The notes: generated by a model from the sequence alone, not told the origin. Shown: positions 7,221-16,194, counted from the first letter of the stretch. The stretch is 64,000 bases of DNA from an uncultured Allomuricauda sp. (GCF_947258355.1 NZ_CAMYIC010000062.1:85454-149453), one strand, 5' to 3'. Numbers and translations: made by a program.

Positions 7221-10019
7221 ATGGACAAATATTCATTTTTAAATGCTGCGCACACTTCATTTTTTGCGGAGCAATACGATAAATATCTAACGAATCCCGA
7301 TAACGTAGAGCCCAGTTGGAGGGCTTTTTTTCAAGGATTTGATTTTGGTCTGGAAGGTTCCCTCGAAGATTTGGGGATTGAATCTGATAAAGGCGGAATG
7401 GTTGTGCTTTCCAATGGAAGGAAGGTGGAGATGCCCGAAGCCCTTCAGAAGGAATTCCAGGTAATCCGCCTTATTGATGGTTACCGTTCTCGTGGACACC
7501 TCTTTACCGAAACCAATCCCGTAAGGGAACGAAGGAAGTATGTTCCTACTTTGGACATAGAAAACTTTGGCCTGAACCAAGAGGATTTGGATACGGTTTT
7601 TGATGCAGGAAAGATACTGGGTATCGGGCCGGCATCATTAAAAGAAATTATTCGTCACTTGGAAAGTATCTATTGTGATGCGATAGGGGTGGAGTACATG
7701 TATATACGAACCCCGGAACGTATCCAATGGATTCAGGATTGGCTCAATAAAAACGACAATCACCCAAATTACACGGCGGACGAAAAGAAGAACATCCTCA
7801 GAAAGTTAAATGAGGCGGTTTCTTTCGAAAGCTTTTTGCATACCAAATATGTAGGGCAAAAACGATTTTCTCTCGAAGGTGGTGAATCCTTGATTCCTGC
7901 ATTGGATGTGATTGTTGAAAAAGCAGCTGACCAAGGCGTAAAACAATTTGTTGTGGGTATGGCCCACAGGGGACGATTGAACGTGCTCACCAATATTTTT
8001 GGTAAGTCACCAAAGGATATCTTTAGCGAGTTCGATGGGAAGGATTATGAAGAAACCATCTTTGATGGGGACGTAAAATATCACTTGGGATGGACCTCCA
8101 CCCGTGAAACGGACTCCGGGAAAATTGTCAATATGAACATTGCCCCAAACCCATCCCACTTGGAGACTGTCAACTCGATTGTTGAAGGAATTTCCAGGGC
8201 CAAGCAGGATCGTGACCATCAAGAAGATATCACCGAAGTGCTTCCTATTCTAATTCACGGAGATGCTGCTTTTGCAGGACAGGGTGTGGTTTATGAAGTG
8301 ATTCAGATGGCTCGCTTGGATGGATATACCACAGGAGGAACCATTCATATTGTGGTGAACAACCAGATTGGATTTACCACGAACTATTTGGATGCAAGGT
8401 CCTCGACCTATTGTACCGATGTGGGTAAAGTAACTCTTTCCCCTGTACTTCATGTAAATGCCGATGATGCCGAAGCGGTGGTACATGCCACGACCTTCGC
8501 ATTGGAATATAGAATGCGTTACAAGCGCGATATTTTCTTGGATTTGTTGGGTTATAGAAAGTATGGCCACAACGAGGGCGATGAACCCAAGTTTACCCAG
8601 CCATTGTTGTATAAATCCATTTCAAAGCACAAGAACCCCAGGGATATTTATGCGGAGAAATTGATTGCTGAAGGGGTGATTGATGAGAACTACGTAAAGG
8701 AACTCGAAGAGAAATACAAGAACGATCTGGAGGAGGATCTTTTGGATTCCCGTAAAATAGAGAAGACCAGAATAACCCCTTTCATGCAAGATGAATGGGA
8801 AGGGTTTAAGCAGGTGACCGAAGAGGTGATGCTAAAGCCAATGGATACCACCTACGACCTAAAGAAGTTAGACCAAGTGGCCCAAAGTATCACCAAGCTT
8901 CCAGAGGACAAGAAGTTCTTAAGGAAATTGGTGAAATTGGTGGATGGTCGCCATAAAATGTATTTTGAGGACAACAAGCTCGATTGGGCCATGGGCGAAC
9001 TTTTGGCCTATGGATCGTTGATCGAGGAAGGTTATGATGTTAGGATGACCGGACAAGATGTGGAAAGGGGAACTTTCTCGCACAGGCACGCGGTCATTAA
9101 AACGGAAATGCACGAGGAAGAGGTAGTACTGTTGAACGAAATGGGCGATAACCAAAACGGTAAGTTCCATATCTACAACTCACTGCTATCGGAATACGCT
9201 GTAATGGGATTTGATTATGGCTATGCAATGGCAAGTCCAAAGACCTTGACCATTTGGGAGGCCCAGTTCGGGGATTTCAGTAACGGAGCACAGATCATTA
9301 TAGATCAATACCTATCCTCTGCGGAGGACAAATGGAAATTACAGAACGGATTGGTGCTTTTATTGCCCCATGGTTACGAAGGACAGGGAGCGGAACACTC
9401 ATCAGCCCGTATGGAAAGATACTTGCAATTGTGTGCCAAGGACAATATGTTCGTGGCCGATGTGACTACCCCTGCAAATCTGTTCCATCTCTTCCGTAGG
9501 CAAATGAAGGCCAAGTTCCGTAAGCCTTTGGTAGTATTTACGCCTAAAAGTTTGTTGAGACATCCTAAAGTGCATTCGACCAAGGAGGAAATGGCCGAGG
9601 GAAGTTTCCAAATGGTGATAGATGATGCCGATGCAAAAGCCACCAAAGTCAAAACCTTGGTATTTTGTACAGGTAAGTTCTACTATGACCTTCAGGACAA
9701 AAGAGAAGAACTCGAAAGGGATGATGTGGCTTTGGTGCGCGTGGAGCAATTGTTTCCATTGCCTGCCAAGGAAATGCGAAGTATCATCAAAAAATACAAG
9801 AAAGCCGACGATATTGTTTGGGCCCAGGAAGAACCAAGAAACATGGGGGCTTGGAGCCACATGTTGATGCATTTGGACGAAGCCAAACAGTTCAGGGTGG
9901 CATCCCGTAGATTCTATGGTGCTCCTGCCGCAGGCAGTGCTGTGCGTTCAAAAAGACGTCATGCCCAAGTATTGGACTACGTTTTTGACAAGAGTAAGGA
10001 TAACATGCAAATAAGATAA
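7221..10019 (+). CDS. sucA: 2-oxoglutarate dehydrogenase E1 component
   Basis: A 932-residue thiamine-diphosphate enzyme that decarboxylates 2-oxoglutarate in the citric acid cycle and passes the succinyl group to E2. The N-terminal segment with NPDNVEPSWRAFFQGF is the E2/E3-binding region typical of SucA. MAHRGRLNVLTNIFG and the cofactor-binding stretch from GDAAFAGQGVVYE to NNQIGFTT are clear. The C-terminal transketolase-like half has EAQFGDF and LPHGYEGQGAEHSS, and ends with YFGAP-type residues (RRFYGAPAAGSAV). Length matches the family. odhB follows after 22 bp; the E3 lipoamide dehydrogenase is not in the window. Confidence 0.97.
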   Translation: MDKYSFLNAAHTSFFAEQYDKYLTNPDNVEPSWRAFFQGFDFGLEGSLEDLGIESDKGGMVVLSNGRKVEMPEALQKEFQVIRLIDGYRSRGHLFTETNPVRERRKYVPTLDIENFGLNQEDLDTVFDAGKILGIGPASLKEIIRHLESIYCDAIGVEYMYIRTPERIQWIQDWLNKNDNHPNYTADEKKNILRKLNEAVSFESFLHTKYVGQKRFSLEGGESLIPALDVIVEKAADQGVKQFVVGMAHRGRLNVLTNIFGKSPKDIFSEFDGKDYEETIFDGDVKYHLGWTSTRETDSGKIVNMNIAPNPSHLETVNSIVEGISRAKQDRDHQEDITEVLPILIHGDAAFAGQGVVYEVIQMARLDGYTTGGTIHIVVNNQIGFTTNYLDARSSTYCTDVGKVTLSPVLHVNADDAEAVVHATTFALEYRMRYKRDIFLDLLGYRKYGHNEGDEPKFTQPLLYKSISKHKNPRDIYAEKLIAEGVIDENYVKELEEKYKNDLEEDLLDSRKIEKTRITPFMQDEWEGFKQVTEEVMLKPMDTTYDLKKLDQVAQSITKLPEDKKFLRKLVKLVDGRHKMYFEDNKLDWAMGELLAYGSLIEEGYDVRMTGQDVERGTFSHRHAVIKTEMHEEEVVLLNEMGDNQNGKFHIYNSLLSEYAVMGFDYGYAMASPKTLTIWEAQFGDFSNGAQIIIDQYLSSAEDKWKLQNGLVLLLPHGYEGQGAEHSSARMERYLQLCAKDNMFVADVTTPANLFHLFRRQMKAKFRKPLVVFTPKSLLRHPKVHSTKEEMAEGSFQMVIDDADAKATKVKTLVFCTGKFYYDLQDKREELERDDVALVRVEQLFPLPAKEMRSIIKKYKKADDIVWAQEEPRNMGAWSHMLMHLDEAKQFRVASRRFYGAPAAGSAVRSKRRHAQVLDYVFDKSKDNMQIR

Positions 10020-10041
10020 TACAAGTATAAACTATAACAGA

Positions 10042-11262
10042 ATGGTTTTAGAAATGAAAGTTCCCTCACCGGGGGAATCCATTACAGAGGTAGAAATCGC
10101 CGAGTGGTTGGTAGAGGATGGAGACTATGTGGAGAAGGACCAAGCCATAGCCGAGGTTGACTCGGACAAGGCAACATTGGAGCTTCCTGCGGAGGAGAGC
10201 GGAGTTATTACCCTTAAGGCCGAAGTGGGAGACGCCGTAGCCGTTGGTGAGGTGGTTTGCCTTATCGATACGAGTGCGGAAAAGCCTGAAGGTTCATCAG
10301 ATTCATCCGAGAAAAAGGAGGAACCTAAGAAGGAAGAACCAAAAAAGGAAGCACCCAAGAAAGAGGAGCCTAAGAAGGAAACCTATGCTTCAGGTATGCC
10401 ATCTCCTGCTGCGAAAAAGATATTGGATGAAAAAGGAGTTGATCCTTCATCCGTGTCTGGAAGTGGAAAAGATGGACGTATCACCAAAGACGATGCGGTA
10501 AAAGCTAAACCCTCCATGGGAACACCAACAGGTGGTAATCGTGGTGAGAGTCGTTCCAAATTGTCTATGCTTCGTAGAAAAGTAGCTGAGCGTTTGGTGT
10601 CTGCAAAGAACGAAACGGCAATGTTGACCACTTTCAACGAAGTGGATATGTCCGCCATTTTTGAATTGCGTAGCCAATACAAAGAAGAGTTCAAAGAGAA
10701 GCATGGCGTGAGTCTTGGATTCATGTCCTTCTTTACCAAAGCAGTGATCAGGGCATTGGAAATGTATCCATCGGTAAATTCAATGATCGATGGCAAGGAA
10801 ATGATCACTTATGAATTCTGTGATATCAGTATTGCGGTTTCTGGACCCAAAGGTTTGATGGTCCCTGTGATCAGGAATGCCGAAAACTTGACTTTTAGGG
10901 GAATAGAATCCGAAGTAAAACGTTTGGCCATCCGTGCTAGGGAAGGTGAAATCACCGTGGATGAGATGACGGGTGGTACCTTTACCATTACCAACGGAGG
11001 TGTGTTCGGTTCCATGTTGTCTACCCCGATTATTAATCCACCACAAAGTGGAATCTTGGGTATGCACAACATTGTAGAGCGTGCCATTGTTAGGGATGGA
11101 GCCATTGCGATTGCGCCCGTAATGTATGTGGCATTGTCTTATGATCACAGAATTATTGATGGTAAGGAATCCGTTGGGTTCTTGGTCGCTGTGAAAGAAG
11201 CTTTGGAAAGTCCAGAAGAATTGTTGATGGACGGAAACGTGAAAAAAGCGTTGGAATTATAA
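10042..11262 (+). CDS. sucB: Dihydrolipoyllysine-residue succinyltransferase (2-oxoglutarate dehydrogenase E2)
   Basis: A 406-residue E2 core protein, with three modules. First a single lipoyl domain with the modified lysine in EVDSDKATLELP. Then a lysine/glutamate/proline linker built from repeats of KKEEP (about residues 92-113). Then a peripheral-subunit-binding domain (MPSPAAKKILDEKG, GRITKDD) and the catalytic domain with SYDHRIIDGKESVGFL, whose histidine and aspartate catalyse acyl transfer to CoA. It follows sucA directly and forms with it the committed part of the complex. The repeat-built linker is normal for E2 proteins, which need a flexible swinging arm. Confidence 0.96.
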   Translation: MVLEMKVPSPGESITEVEIAEWLVEDGDYVEKDQAIAEVDSDKATLELPAEESGVITLKAEVGDAVAVGEVVCLIDTSAEKPEGSSDSSEKKEEPKKEEPKKEAPKKEEPKKETYASGMPSPAAKKILDEKGVDPSSVSGSGKDGRITKDDAVKAKPSMGTPTGGNRGESRSKLSMLRRKVAERLVSAKNETAMLTTFNEVDMSAIFELRSQYKEEFKEKHGVSLGFMSFFTKAVIRALEMYPSVNSMIDGKEMITYEFCDISIAVSGPKGLMVPVIRNAENLTFRGIESEVKRLAIRAREGEITVDEMTGGTFTITNGGVFGSMLSTPIINPPQSGILGMHNIVERAIVRDGAIAIAPVMYVALSYDHRIIDGKESVGFLVAVKEALESPEELLMDGNVKKALEL

Positions 11263-11282
11263 AATAATGTGTGGTTGAGAGG

Positions 11283-11306
11283 TTCTCGACTGCGCTCGAA
11301 CTGACA
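11283..11306. repeat. Single copy of the dispersed TCGAGCGCAGTCGA repeat
   Basis: Reads TCTCGACTGCGCTCGAACTGACA from 11284, the same core and TGACA end as the copies at 30456, 32564 and 33878. It lies right after odhB, between its stop and the terminator hairpin. Only one half of the paired element is present here. Confidence 0.7.
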
Positions 11307-11340
11307 AAAATGCCTTTACTTTTTTAAGTAGAGGCATTTT
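11307..11340. terminator. Bidirectional terminator hairpin between odhB and the protease gene
   Basis: Arms 11307-11321 and 11326-11340 pair over 15 bp with a single G-T wobble around a TTTT loop. A-run and T-run flank it, so it can end transcription on both strands. The stop codon of the converging protease gene lies inside the left arm. Confidence 0.8.
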
Positions 11341-11756
11341 TTATTGTAGTCGATTACGGCCTTCCCCTTTTTAAGCACATCGGCACCGATAATGCCATCT
11401 ACGGGCAGGGCATTATGGGCGACCAAGGCATGGTTCACATGGGTAAGGTCAAAAAGAACGACTTTCTGCTTTTTCTTTTTCCAGTCCCCGATCTGGATTT
11501 TGTTTTTGTTGGAGATCAACGTTTCCATTTCCGTTGCACCTGCTCCAGCAGCTTTAATATCTGTTGCTTCAGAAGCCATTTCAAAAAAATCGATTTTGTC
11601 CATCCCCACACAGGTATTGGAAGCTCCCGTGTCCAAAATAAACTTTCCAGTAACGCCATTTATGCTGGCCACGAGTTCAAAGTGGTTGGTTTCGGTCAAT
11701 ACCAAAGGTATTTTAATGTAGTCCTTGTTCTTAAGGAATTTTTTGAGTGAAGCCAT
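11316..11756 (-). CDS. Retropepsin-like single-domain aspartic protease
   Basis: A 146-residue protein with one copy of the aspartyl-protease signature: FILDTGASNTCVG, with D42-T43-G44. The C-terminal half has the matching hydrophobic-glycine element in VDGIIGADVLKKGKAVIDY. One motif per chain means that an active enzyme would be a homodimer, as in retroviral proteases and bacterial clan AA proteins. No signal peptide or transmembrane segment is seen, so it should be cytoplasmic. I take the ATG at 11756 rather than the TTG at 11795, since the upstream extension does not resemble the family. Substrate unknown. It converges on odhB and is divergent from tatD. Confidence 0.75.
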   Translation of the reverse strand: MASLKKFLKNKDYIKIPLVLTETNHFELVASINGVTGKFILDTGASNTCVGMDKIDFFEMASEATDIKAAGAGATEMETLISNKNKIQIGDWKKKKQKVVLFDLTHVNHALVAHNALPVDGIIGADVLKKGKAVIDYNKKCLYLKK

Positions 11757-11798
11757 GGGAAAATATGCTGTTGCGGAATCTTTAATCAGAAACAAAGT

Positions 11799-11828
11799 TT
11801 TGGGACGTCTAAGATAAGCCTATTTTTG
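11799..11828 (+). promoter_or_regulatory. Promoter for tatD-ansA, -33 TTTG and -7 TATTTTTG
   Basis: TTTG at 11799-11802, an 18-bp spacer and TATTTTTG at 11821-11828 match the Bacteroidota promoter well. The -7 element ends only four bases before the tatD ATG, so the transcript probably starts at or beside the start codon (leaderless). Confidence 0.6.
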
Positions 11829-11832
11829 CGAT

Positions 11833-12600
11833 ATGATTATTACAGATACCCATACCCATTTATATAGTGAAGCCTTTGACGAGGATAGAAATGAAATGAT
11901 GCAACGGGCCCTGAATGCTGGGGTAGAGCGCTTTTTTATTCCCGCAATCGATTCAACCTATACCCAATCCATGTTGGATTTGGAAACCGACTATCCAAAT
12001 CATGTGTTTTTGATGATGGGCCTGCACCCAACACACGTTAAGGAAAATTATAAAGATGAGTTGGCTCATGTGGAAGAGTGGTTGTCCAAGAAAAAGTTCT
12101 ATGCCGTTGGTGAAATAGGGGTAGACCTATATTGGGACAAGACCTTTTTAAAAGAACAACAAGAAGCCTTTGCCTATCAGATTCGATTGGCGAAAAAGCA
12201 TCGATTGCCCATTGTGATTCATTGCCGTGATGCCTTTGATGAGGTTTTCGAAGTATTGGAACAGGAAAAAGGGGAGGGCCTCTTCGGGATTTTTCATTGT
12301 TTTACAGGAACTTTGGAACAGGCACATAAAGCCATGTCTTACAACATGAAGTTGGGCATTGGGGGAGTGGCGACCTTCAAAAATGGTAAAATTGATAAGT
12401 TCTTGAATCAAATTGACTTGAAACACATTGTGCTGGAAACCGATGCCCCGTATTTGGCGCCGACGCCCTATCGCGGAAAACGGAACGAGAGCTCGTATAT
12501 AATGAAGGTTTTGGAGAAACTATCTTCTATATATGGTATGCCCGAGGAAGAAATCGCGGCAATAACCACGGAAAACTCCAAGGAAATATTCGGAATCTGA
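11833..12600 (+). CDS. tatD: TatD family metal-dependent DNase
   Basis: A 255-residue TIM-barrel hydrolase of the TatD family, which in characterised bacteria has 3'-5' exonuclease activity on DNA and helps in oxidative DNA damage repair. Metal ligands are seen in order: DTHTHLY (HxH) at the start, VGEIGVDLYW (glutamate), VIHCRDAF (histidine), FHCFTG (histidine) and LETDAPYLAP (aspartate). The Bacteroidota-type sequence is of normal length. It is followed after three bases by ansA, so both belong to one transcript, preceded by a promoter very close to the start codon. Confidence 0.92.
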   Translation: MIITDTHTHLYSEAFDEDRNEMMQRALNAGVERFFIPAIDSTYTQSMLDLETDYPNHVFLMMGLHPTHVKENYKDELAHVEEWLSKKKFYAVGEIGVDLYWDKTFLKEQQEAFAYQIRLAKKHRLPIVIHCRDAFDEVFEVLEQEKGEGLFGIFHCFTGTLEQAHKAMSYNMKLGIGGVATFKNGKIDKFLNQIDLKHIVLETDAPYLAPTPYRGKRNESSYIMKVLEKLSSIYGMPEEEIAAITTENSKEIFGI

Positions 12601-12603
12601 CCT

Positions 12604-13635
12604 ATGAAAAAAAAGACCAATATATTGCTGATCTATACCGGAGGGACCATCGGTATGGTGAAGGATTACAAGACAGGTGCGCTCAAGGCCTTTAATTTTG
12701 ATGAACTGGTAAAGAATATCCCCGAGCTTAAACAATTGGACTGTAATCTTAGAGGGGTATCTTTCGATCACCCCATTGATTCCTCTAATATGAATCCGCA
12801 GTACTGGGCTGTTATTGCATCCATTATAGAGGAGCATTATGAGGATAATGATGGTTTTGTGGTGCTGCACGGTAGCGATACCATGAGCTATTCCGCTTCG
12901 GCATTGAGTTTTATGTTGGAAAATTTACAGAAGCCGGTCATCTTCACGGGCTCACAATTGCCCATTGGAGATCTCCGTACCGATGCCAAAGAGAATCTGA
13001 TCACATCTATTGAGATTGCTGCACTTCAGAAAAAAGGGAAACCGGTTTTGCAGGAAGTAGGGCTGTATTTTGAATACAAACTTTATAGGGGAAACCGCAC
13101 CACGAAGATAAATGCCGAACATTTTGAGGCTTTTGATTCGTTGAACTATCCACCTTTGGTGGAATCTGGGGTTCACTTAAAGGTGCATCAGAATTATTTG
13201 ATCAAAAAAGTGACCAAGAACAAGTCATTACAGGTCCACAAAAAAATGGACAATCGGGTGGTAATCCTAAAGTTGTTTCCTGGAATCAATCAAAATGTAC
13301 TACAATCCGTCCTTGCCATTCCCGATTTAAAGGCGTTGGTTTTGGAAACTTACGGTGCGGGGAACGCACCCATGGACCAATGGTTTTTGAATGCGATAAA
13401 AAATGCCGTGGAAAATGGATTGCACATAATCAATGTTACCCAATGCTCTGGCGGAAGTGTTTTTATGGGGCATTACGAGACCAGTGAAAAACTCAAGGAG
13501 ATGCAACTGGTTAACGGAAAGGATATTACAACCGAGGCGGCCATAACAAAAGCGATGTACCTTTTGGGGACAGGGGTTCCCGACAAATTGTTCAAGACGA
13601 TTTTCGAGACACCACTTCGTGGTGAGATGGTGTAA
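12604..13635 (+). CDS. ansA: Type I (cytoplasmic) L-asparaginase
   Basis: A 343-residue asparaginase of the bacterial type I class, hydrolysing L-asparagine to aspartate and ammonia. The first catalytic threonine is in IYTGGTIGM near residue 14, the second catalytic set in HGSDTMSYSASALSF, and TQCSGGSVFMGHYE is the C-terminal domain signature. No signal peptide is present, so it is the cytoplasmic housekeeping type. It lies three bases after tatD. A separate Tat-exported glycosylasparaginase is found at 45778; the two are unrelated in fold. Confidence 0.93.
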   Translation: MKKKTNILLIYTGGTIGMVKDYKTGALKAFNFDELVKNIPELKQLDCNLRGVSFDHPIDSSNMNPQYWAVIASIIEEHYEDNDGFVVLHGSDTMSYSASALSFMLENLQKPVIFTGSQLPIGDLRTDAKENLITSIEIAALQKKGKPVLQEVGLYFEYKLYRGNRTTKINAEHFEAFDSLNYPPLVESGVHLKVHQNYLIKKVTKNKSLQVHKKMDNRVVILKLFPGINQNVLQSVLAIPDLKALVLETYGAGNAPMDQWFLNAIKNAVENGLHIINVTQCSGGSVFMGHYETSEKLKEMQLVNGKDITTEAAITKAMYLLGTGVPDKLFKTIFETPLRGEMV

Positions 13636-13701
13636 AATTAACGCCTCAAATTTCTATAACTAATAAATTTTTTGTTTATTGGTCGGCCTAAATGGAACAA
13701 T

Positions 13702-13789
13702 AGAGAGGTGGCCGAGTGGTCGAAGGCGCACGCCTGGAAAGTGTGTATACACCAAAAGTGTATCGAGGGTTCGAATCCCTTCCTCTCTG
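13702..13789 (+). tRNA. tRNA-Ser (anticodon GGA)
   Basis: The acceptor arms AGAGAGG (13702-13708) and CCTCTCT (13782-13788) pair perfectly, with G as discriminator base. The anticodon loop CTGGAAA gives GGA. A long variable arm (GTGTATACACC region) fits a class II serine tRNA, and GGTTCGAATCC is the T arm. The 3' CCA is not encoded. Confidence 0.95.
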
Positions 13790-13800
13790 CTAGGTATTTT

Positions 13801-13820
13801 AATTTTACAGTTGTAAAATT
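13801..13820. terminator. Possible AT-rich terminator or operator palindrome after tRNA-Ser
   Basis: AATTTTACA, two bases, TGTAAAATT: a perfect 9-bp inverted repeat followed by a T-run, 12 bp after the tRNA and 47 bp before the energiser cluster. It may end the tRNA transcript or bind a regulator of the next gene. Confidence 0.4.
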
Positions 13821-13866
13821 TTTATATCTTTATATTATTAACTAACTAAATTTAAGTTTAAGTAAA

Positions 13867-14595
13867 ATGAAAAAAATATCCTTTACTCTGGCTGCTGCCG
13901 GAATGTTTGTGATGGGAACTACAACTGCGTCTGCAGCAATGTTGCAAGAAGAAGCTGAAGCCAGCAAAGGTTTCACCCAAGTATTGAAAGAACAATTTAT
14001 CCAAGGGGGTCCTGCCTTTATGGGTATCGTATTGCTTTGTTTGATTTTGGGATTGGCTGTAGCCATCGAAAGAATTATTTATTTGAATTTGGCAACTACA
14101 AATTCCACTAAGTTGAAGCAACAAGTTGAGGACGCCTTGGCTTCAGGTGGTGTTGAAGCTGCTAAAGAAGTTTGTAGAAATACAAAAGGACCTGTAGCTT
14201 CTATCTATTACCAAGGTCTGGATAGAGTTGATGAGGGAATCGATTCTGCAGAAAAAGCAGTTGTTGCTTATGGAGGCGTACAGATGGGTCAATTGGAGAA
14301 AAACGTTTCTTGGTTGTCCTTGTTTATCGCTATTGCACCCATGCTTGGGTTTATGGGTACGGTAATCGGTATGATTGCTGCCTTCCAGAAAATTGCAGCA
14401 GTAGGTAACTTGAGTGCTTCCTTGATTGCAGGTGATATTCAGGTGGCGTTGTTGACAACCGTATTCGGTTTGATCACGGCGATTATCCTTCAGATTTTCT
14501 ACAACTATATTATTGCTAAAATCGATAGTATCGTAAATGACATGGAAGACAGCTCAATTGCATTGATTGACATGTTGACTGCCCATAAGAAGTAA
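13867..14595 (+). CDS. MotA/TolQ/ExbB family proton channel protein
   Basis: A 242-residue protein of the ExbB/TolQ/MotA stator family. A signal-like hydrophobic N-terminus (MKKISFTLAAAGMFVMG) is followed by a first membrane helix near residue 50, a cytoplasmic loop with KQQVEDALASGG and GPVASIYYQGL, and two C-terminal helices with the family motif APMLGFMGTVIGMIAAF and GDIQVALLTTVFGL. With ExbD/TolR partners it forms an inner-membrane motor using the proton gradient to drive outer-membrane events. It is the first gene of a run of five or more on this strand; the next gene begins 26 bp later. Confidence 0.9.
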   Translation: MKKISFTLAAAGMFVMGTTTASAAMLQEEAEASKGFTQVLKEQFIQGGPAFMGIVLLCLILGLAVAIERIIYLNLATTNSTKLKQQVEDALASGGVEAAKEVCRNTKGPVASIYYQGLDRVDEGIDSAEKAVVAYGGVQMGQLEKNVSWLSLFIAIAPMLGFMGTVIGMIAAFQKIAAVGNLSASLIAGDIQVALLTTVFGLITAIILQIFYNYIIAKIDSIVNDMEDSSIALIDMLTAHKK

Positions 14596-14621
14596 TTACG
14601 AATTAAAAACTATCGAGAATC

Positions 14622-15059
14622 ATGAATAAAATAGTTAAAATATTACTCATCGTCATCGGATTGGTTGCGGCCGTTCTTTGGTTCTCCCTTCCGTCTGCCG
14701 ATGATCCAAATGCTATCAATAGTGGATCAATGAACTTCATGTTCATTATTATGTACATCTTGTTGGCTATTGCAGTGGTAACTACAGTAGTTTTTGGATT
14801 TGCTAAATTGTTTTCCACTAAAGGAAGCTTAAAGAAAGCCCTATTTGCCATCGGTGGATTGGCTATTGTTGTAGCTATATCCTACGGGATTTCTTCAGAC
14901 AACATGGCTGTGGTAGAAACAATGTCCGAAAGGGGTATTGAGACCACGGAAGGAACTGTGAAAAACATTGGAATGGGATTGAATGTATTTTTTATCCTAA
15001 CTGCGATTGCAGTAGCTCTAATGGTATTCCCAGGATTGAAAAGAATGTTTGTAAAGTAA
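14622..15059 (+). CDS. Unknown four-helix membrane protein within the energiser cluster
   Basis: A 145-residue protein with about four hydrophobic segments: residues 5-22, 40-62, 75-90 and 120-138. Between the first two lies a short polar loop (PSADDPNAINSG), and a larger one with SERGIETTEGTVKN precedes the last helix. I do not recognise a named family. It is inserted between the ExbB-type channel gene and the ExbD-type genes with short gaps (26 and 10 bp), so it is very probably co-transcribed and may be an accessory subunit of the motor. No charged residue stands out inside the helices as a proton carrier. Confidence 0.75.
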   Translation: MNKIVKILLIVIGLVAAVLWFSLPSADDPNAINSGSMNFMFIIMYILLAIAVVTTVVFGFAKLFSTKGSLKKALFAIGGLAIVVAISYGISSDNMAVVETMSERGIETTEGTVKNIGMGLNVFFILTAIAVALMVFPGLKRMFVK

Positions 15060-15069
15060 AAAGTTAATT

Positions 15070-15675
15070 ATGCCTAGAAGAAAAGGAGCGCCGGAAGTAA
15101 ATGCCGGTTCCATGGCGGATATTGCTTTCCTCTTGCTTATCTTTTTCTTGGTGACAACCACCATTGAAACGGATGCAGGTTTGGATAGAATGTTGCCGCC
15201 AATCGAGCCGCCAGATGAAAATGTTGTTATTAAGCAGAAAAACATTTTTACTGTGAATATCAATAAGAATGGACAACTTTTGGTTGAGGACAATCTGATG
15301 GAAATCAAGGATTTGAGAAAAGCTGCCGCTGCTTTTTTGGAAAATGGGGCGGACGGTTCTTGTACCTACTGCAAGGGTAGAAAGGATCCTTCCTCATCAG
15401 ATAATCCAACAAAAGCCATTATCTCATTGAAAAATGATAGGGAGACCAAGTATAGTACTTACATTACTGTTCAGAACGAATTGGTAGGTGCTTACAACGA
15501 CTTGCGTAACCGGGAAGCACAACGTTTGTATGGTAGGGATTTTACAAAAATGGAAGCGGAATATCTTAATCCGGAGACCCCCTCAAGCGTAAGAGATGAT
15601 TTGAAAGATAAGGTGAAACGTGTTCAGGACATGTTCCCGCAAAAACTTTCAGAAGCAGAAACAACATCCAATTAA
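15070..15675 (+). CDS. ExbD/TolR family biopolymer transport protein with CxxC insert
   Basis: A 201-residue ExbD/TolR protein: a short basic cytoplasmic start, then one membrane helix in which D17 (SMADIAFLLLIFFLV) is the conserved proton-carrying aspartate, then a periplasmic domain beginning with the LPP motif (MLPPIEPPDE). It is longer than a typical ExbD (about 140 residues). The extra length includes a segment with C98-T-Y-C101 and a charged C-terminal helix (residues 150-195). A CxxC pair in the periplasm could form a disulphide or bind metal; this is inference. The next ExbD-type gene begins 12 bp downstream. Confidence 0.88.
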   Translation: MPRRKGAPEVNAGSMADIAFLLLIFFLVTTTIETDAGLDRMLPPIEPPDENVVIKQKNIFTVNINKNGQLLVEDNLMEIKDLRKAAAAFLENGADGSCTYCKGRKDPSSSDNPTKAIISLKNDRETKYSTYITVQNELVGAYNDLRNREAQRLYGRDFTKMEAEYLNPETPSSVRDDLKDKVKRVQDMFPQKLSEAETTSN

Positions 15676-15687
15676 AAACTATTTAAT

Positions 15688-16170
15688 ATGGCCAAGTTTA
15701 CCAAAAAGAAGGACGGCGATTTGCCAGCGGTTTCAACGGCTTCATTGCCAGATATCGTTTTCATGTTATTGTTCTTCTTTATGACAGTAACCACAATGAA
15801 GGATAGTTCTTTAATGGTTGCAAATACCCTTCCCAACGCTTCTGAAATAAAGAAGTTGGAGAAGAAGGATCGCGTTATTTATATTTATGTAGGAACTCCT
15901 ACTCAAGAATATCAGAAGGTCTTTGGTACTGAACCAAAGATTCAATTGAATGATAAATTTGCCAATGTGGACGAAGTGGGTTCATTTATTTTGGCAGAAC
16001 GTGCAAAGAAACCCCAAGAACTTCAAAATGTATTGACTACCGCTTTGAAGGTTGATAAAGATGCGAATATGGGTCTTATCACTGATATTAAGCAACAATT
16101 GAGAGAAGTAAATGCCCTTAAAGTGAATTATACCACTTACGAAGGTGATGCTTTTAACAATTTGCAGTAG
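15688..16170 (+). CDS. Second ExbD/TolR family protein
   Basis: A 160-residue ExbD/TolR paralogue. The membrane helix carries the conserved aspartate D22 in ASLPDIVFMLLFFFMTV. The periplasmic part begins with LMVANTLPNA and ends in a short domain with LTTALKVDKDANMGLITDIKQQL, the usual C-terminal fold. Two different ExbD-type subunits next to one ExbB-type channel are common in Bacteroidota and suggest a heteromeric complex. It is last before a strong terminator, so the four-gene unit 13867-16170 is likely one transcript. Confidence 0.9.
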   Translation: MAKFTKKKDGDLPAVSTASLPDIVFMLLFFFMTVTTMKDSSLMVANTLPNASEIKKLEKKDRVIYIYVGTPTQEYQKVFGTEPKIQLNDKFANVDEVGSFILAERAKKPQELQNVLTTALKVDKDANMGLITDIKQQLREVNALKVNYTTYEGDAFNNLQ

Positions 16171-16194
16171 GCAATAGCTTAGATTTAGTGGGAA

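Noticed and set aside
9402..9872. 156-codon minus-strand frame inside sucA
   Set aside because: Antisense to conserved sucA sequence; histidine/cysteine-rich translation with no homology that I recognise.
10313..10380. Short tandem repeat in odhB as a CRISPR-like or phase-variable tract
   Set aside because: It encodes the KKEEP linker normal for E2 proteins; there are no spacers and the frame is kept.
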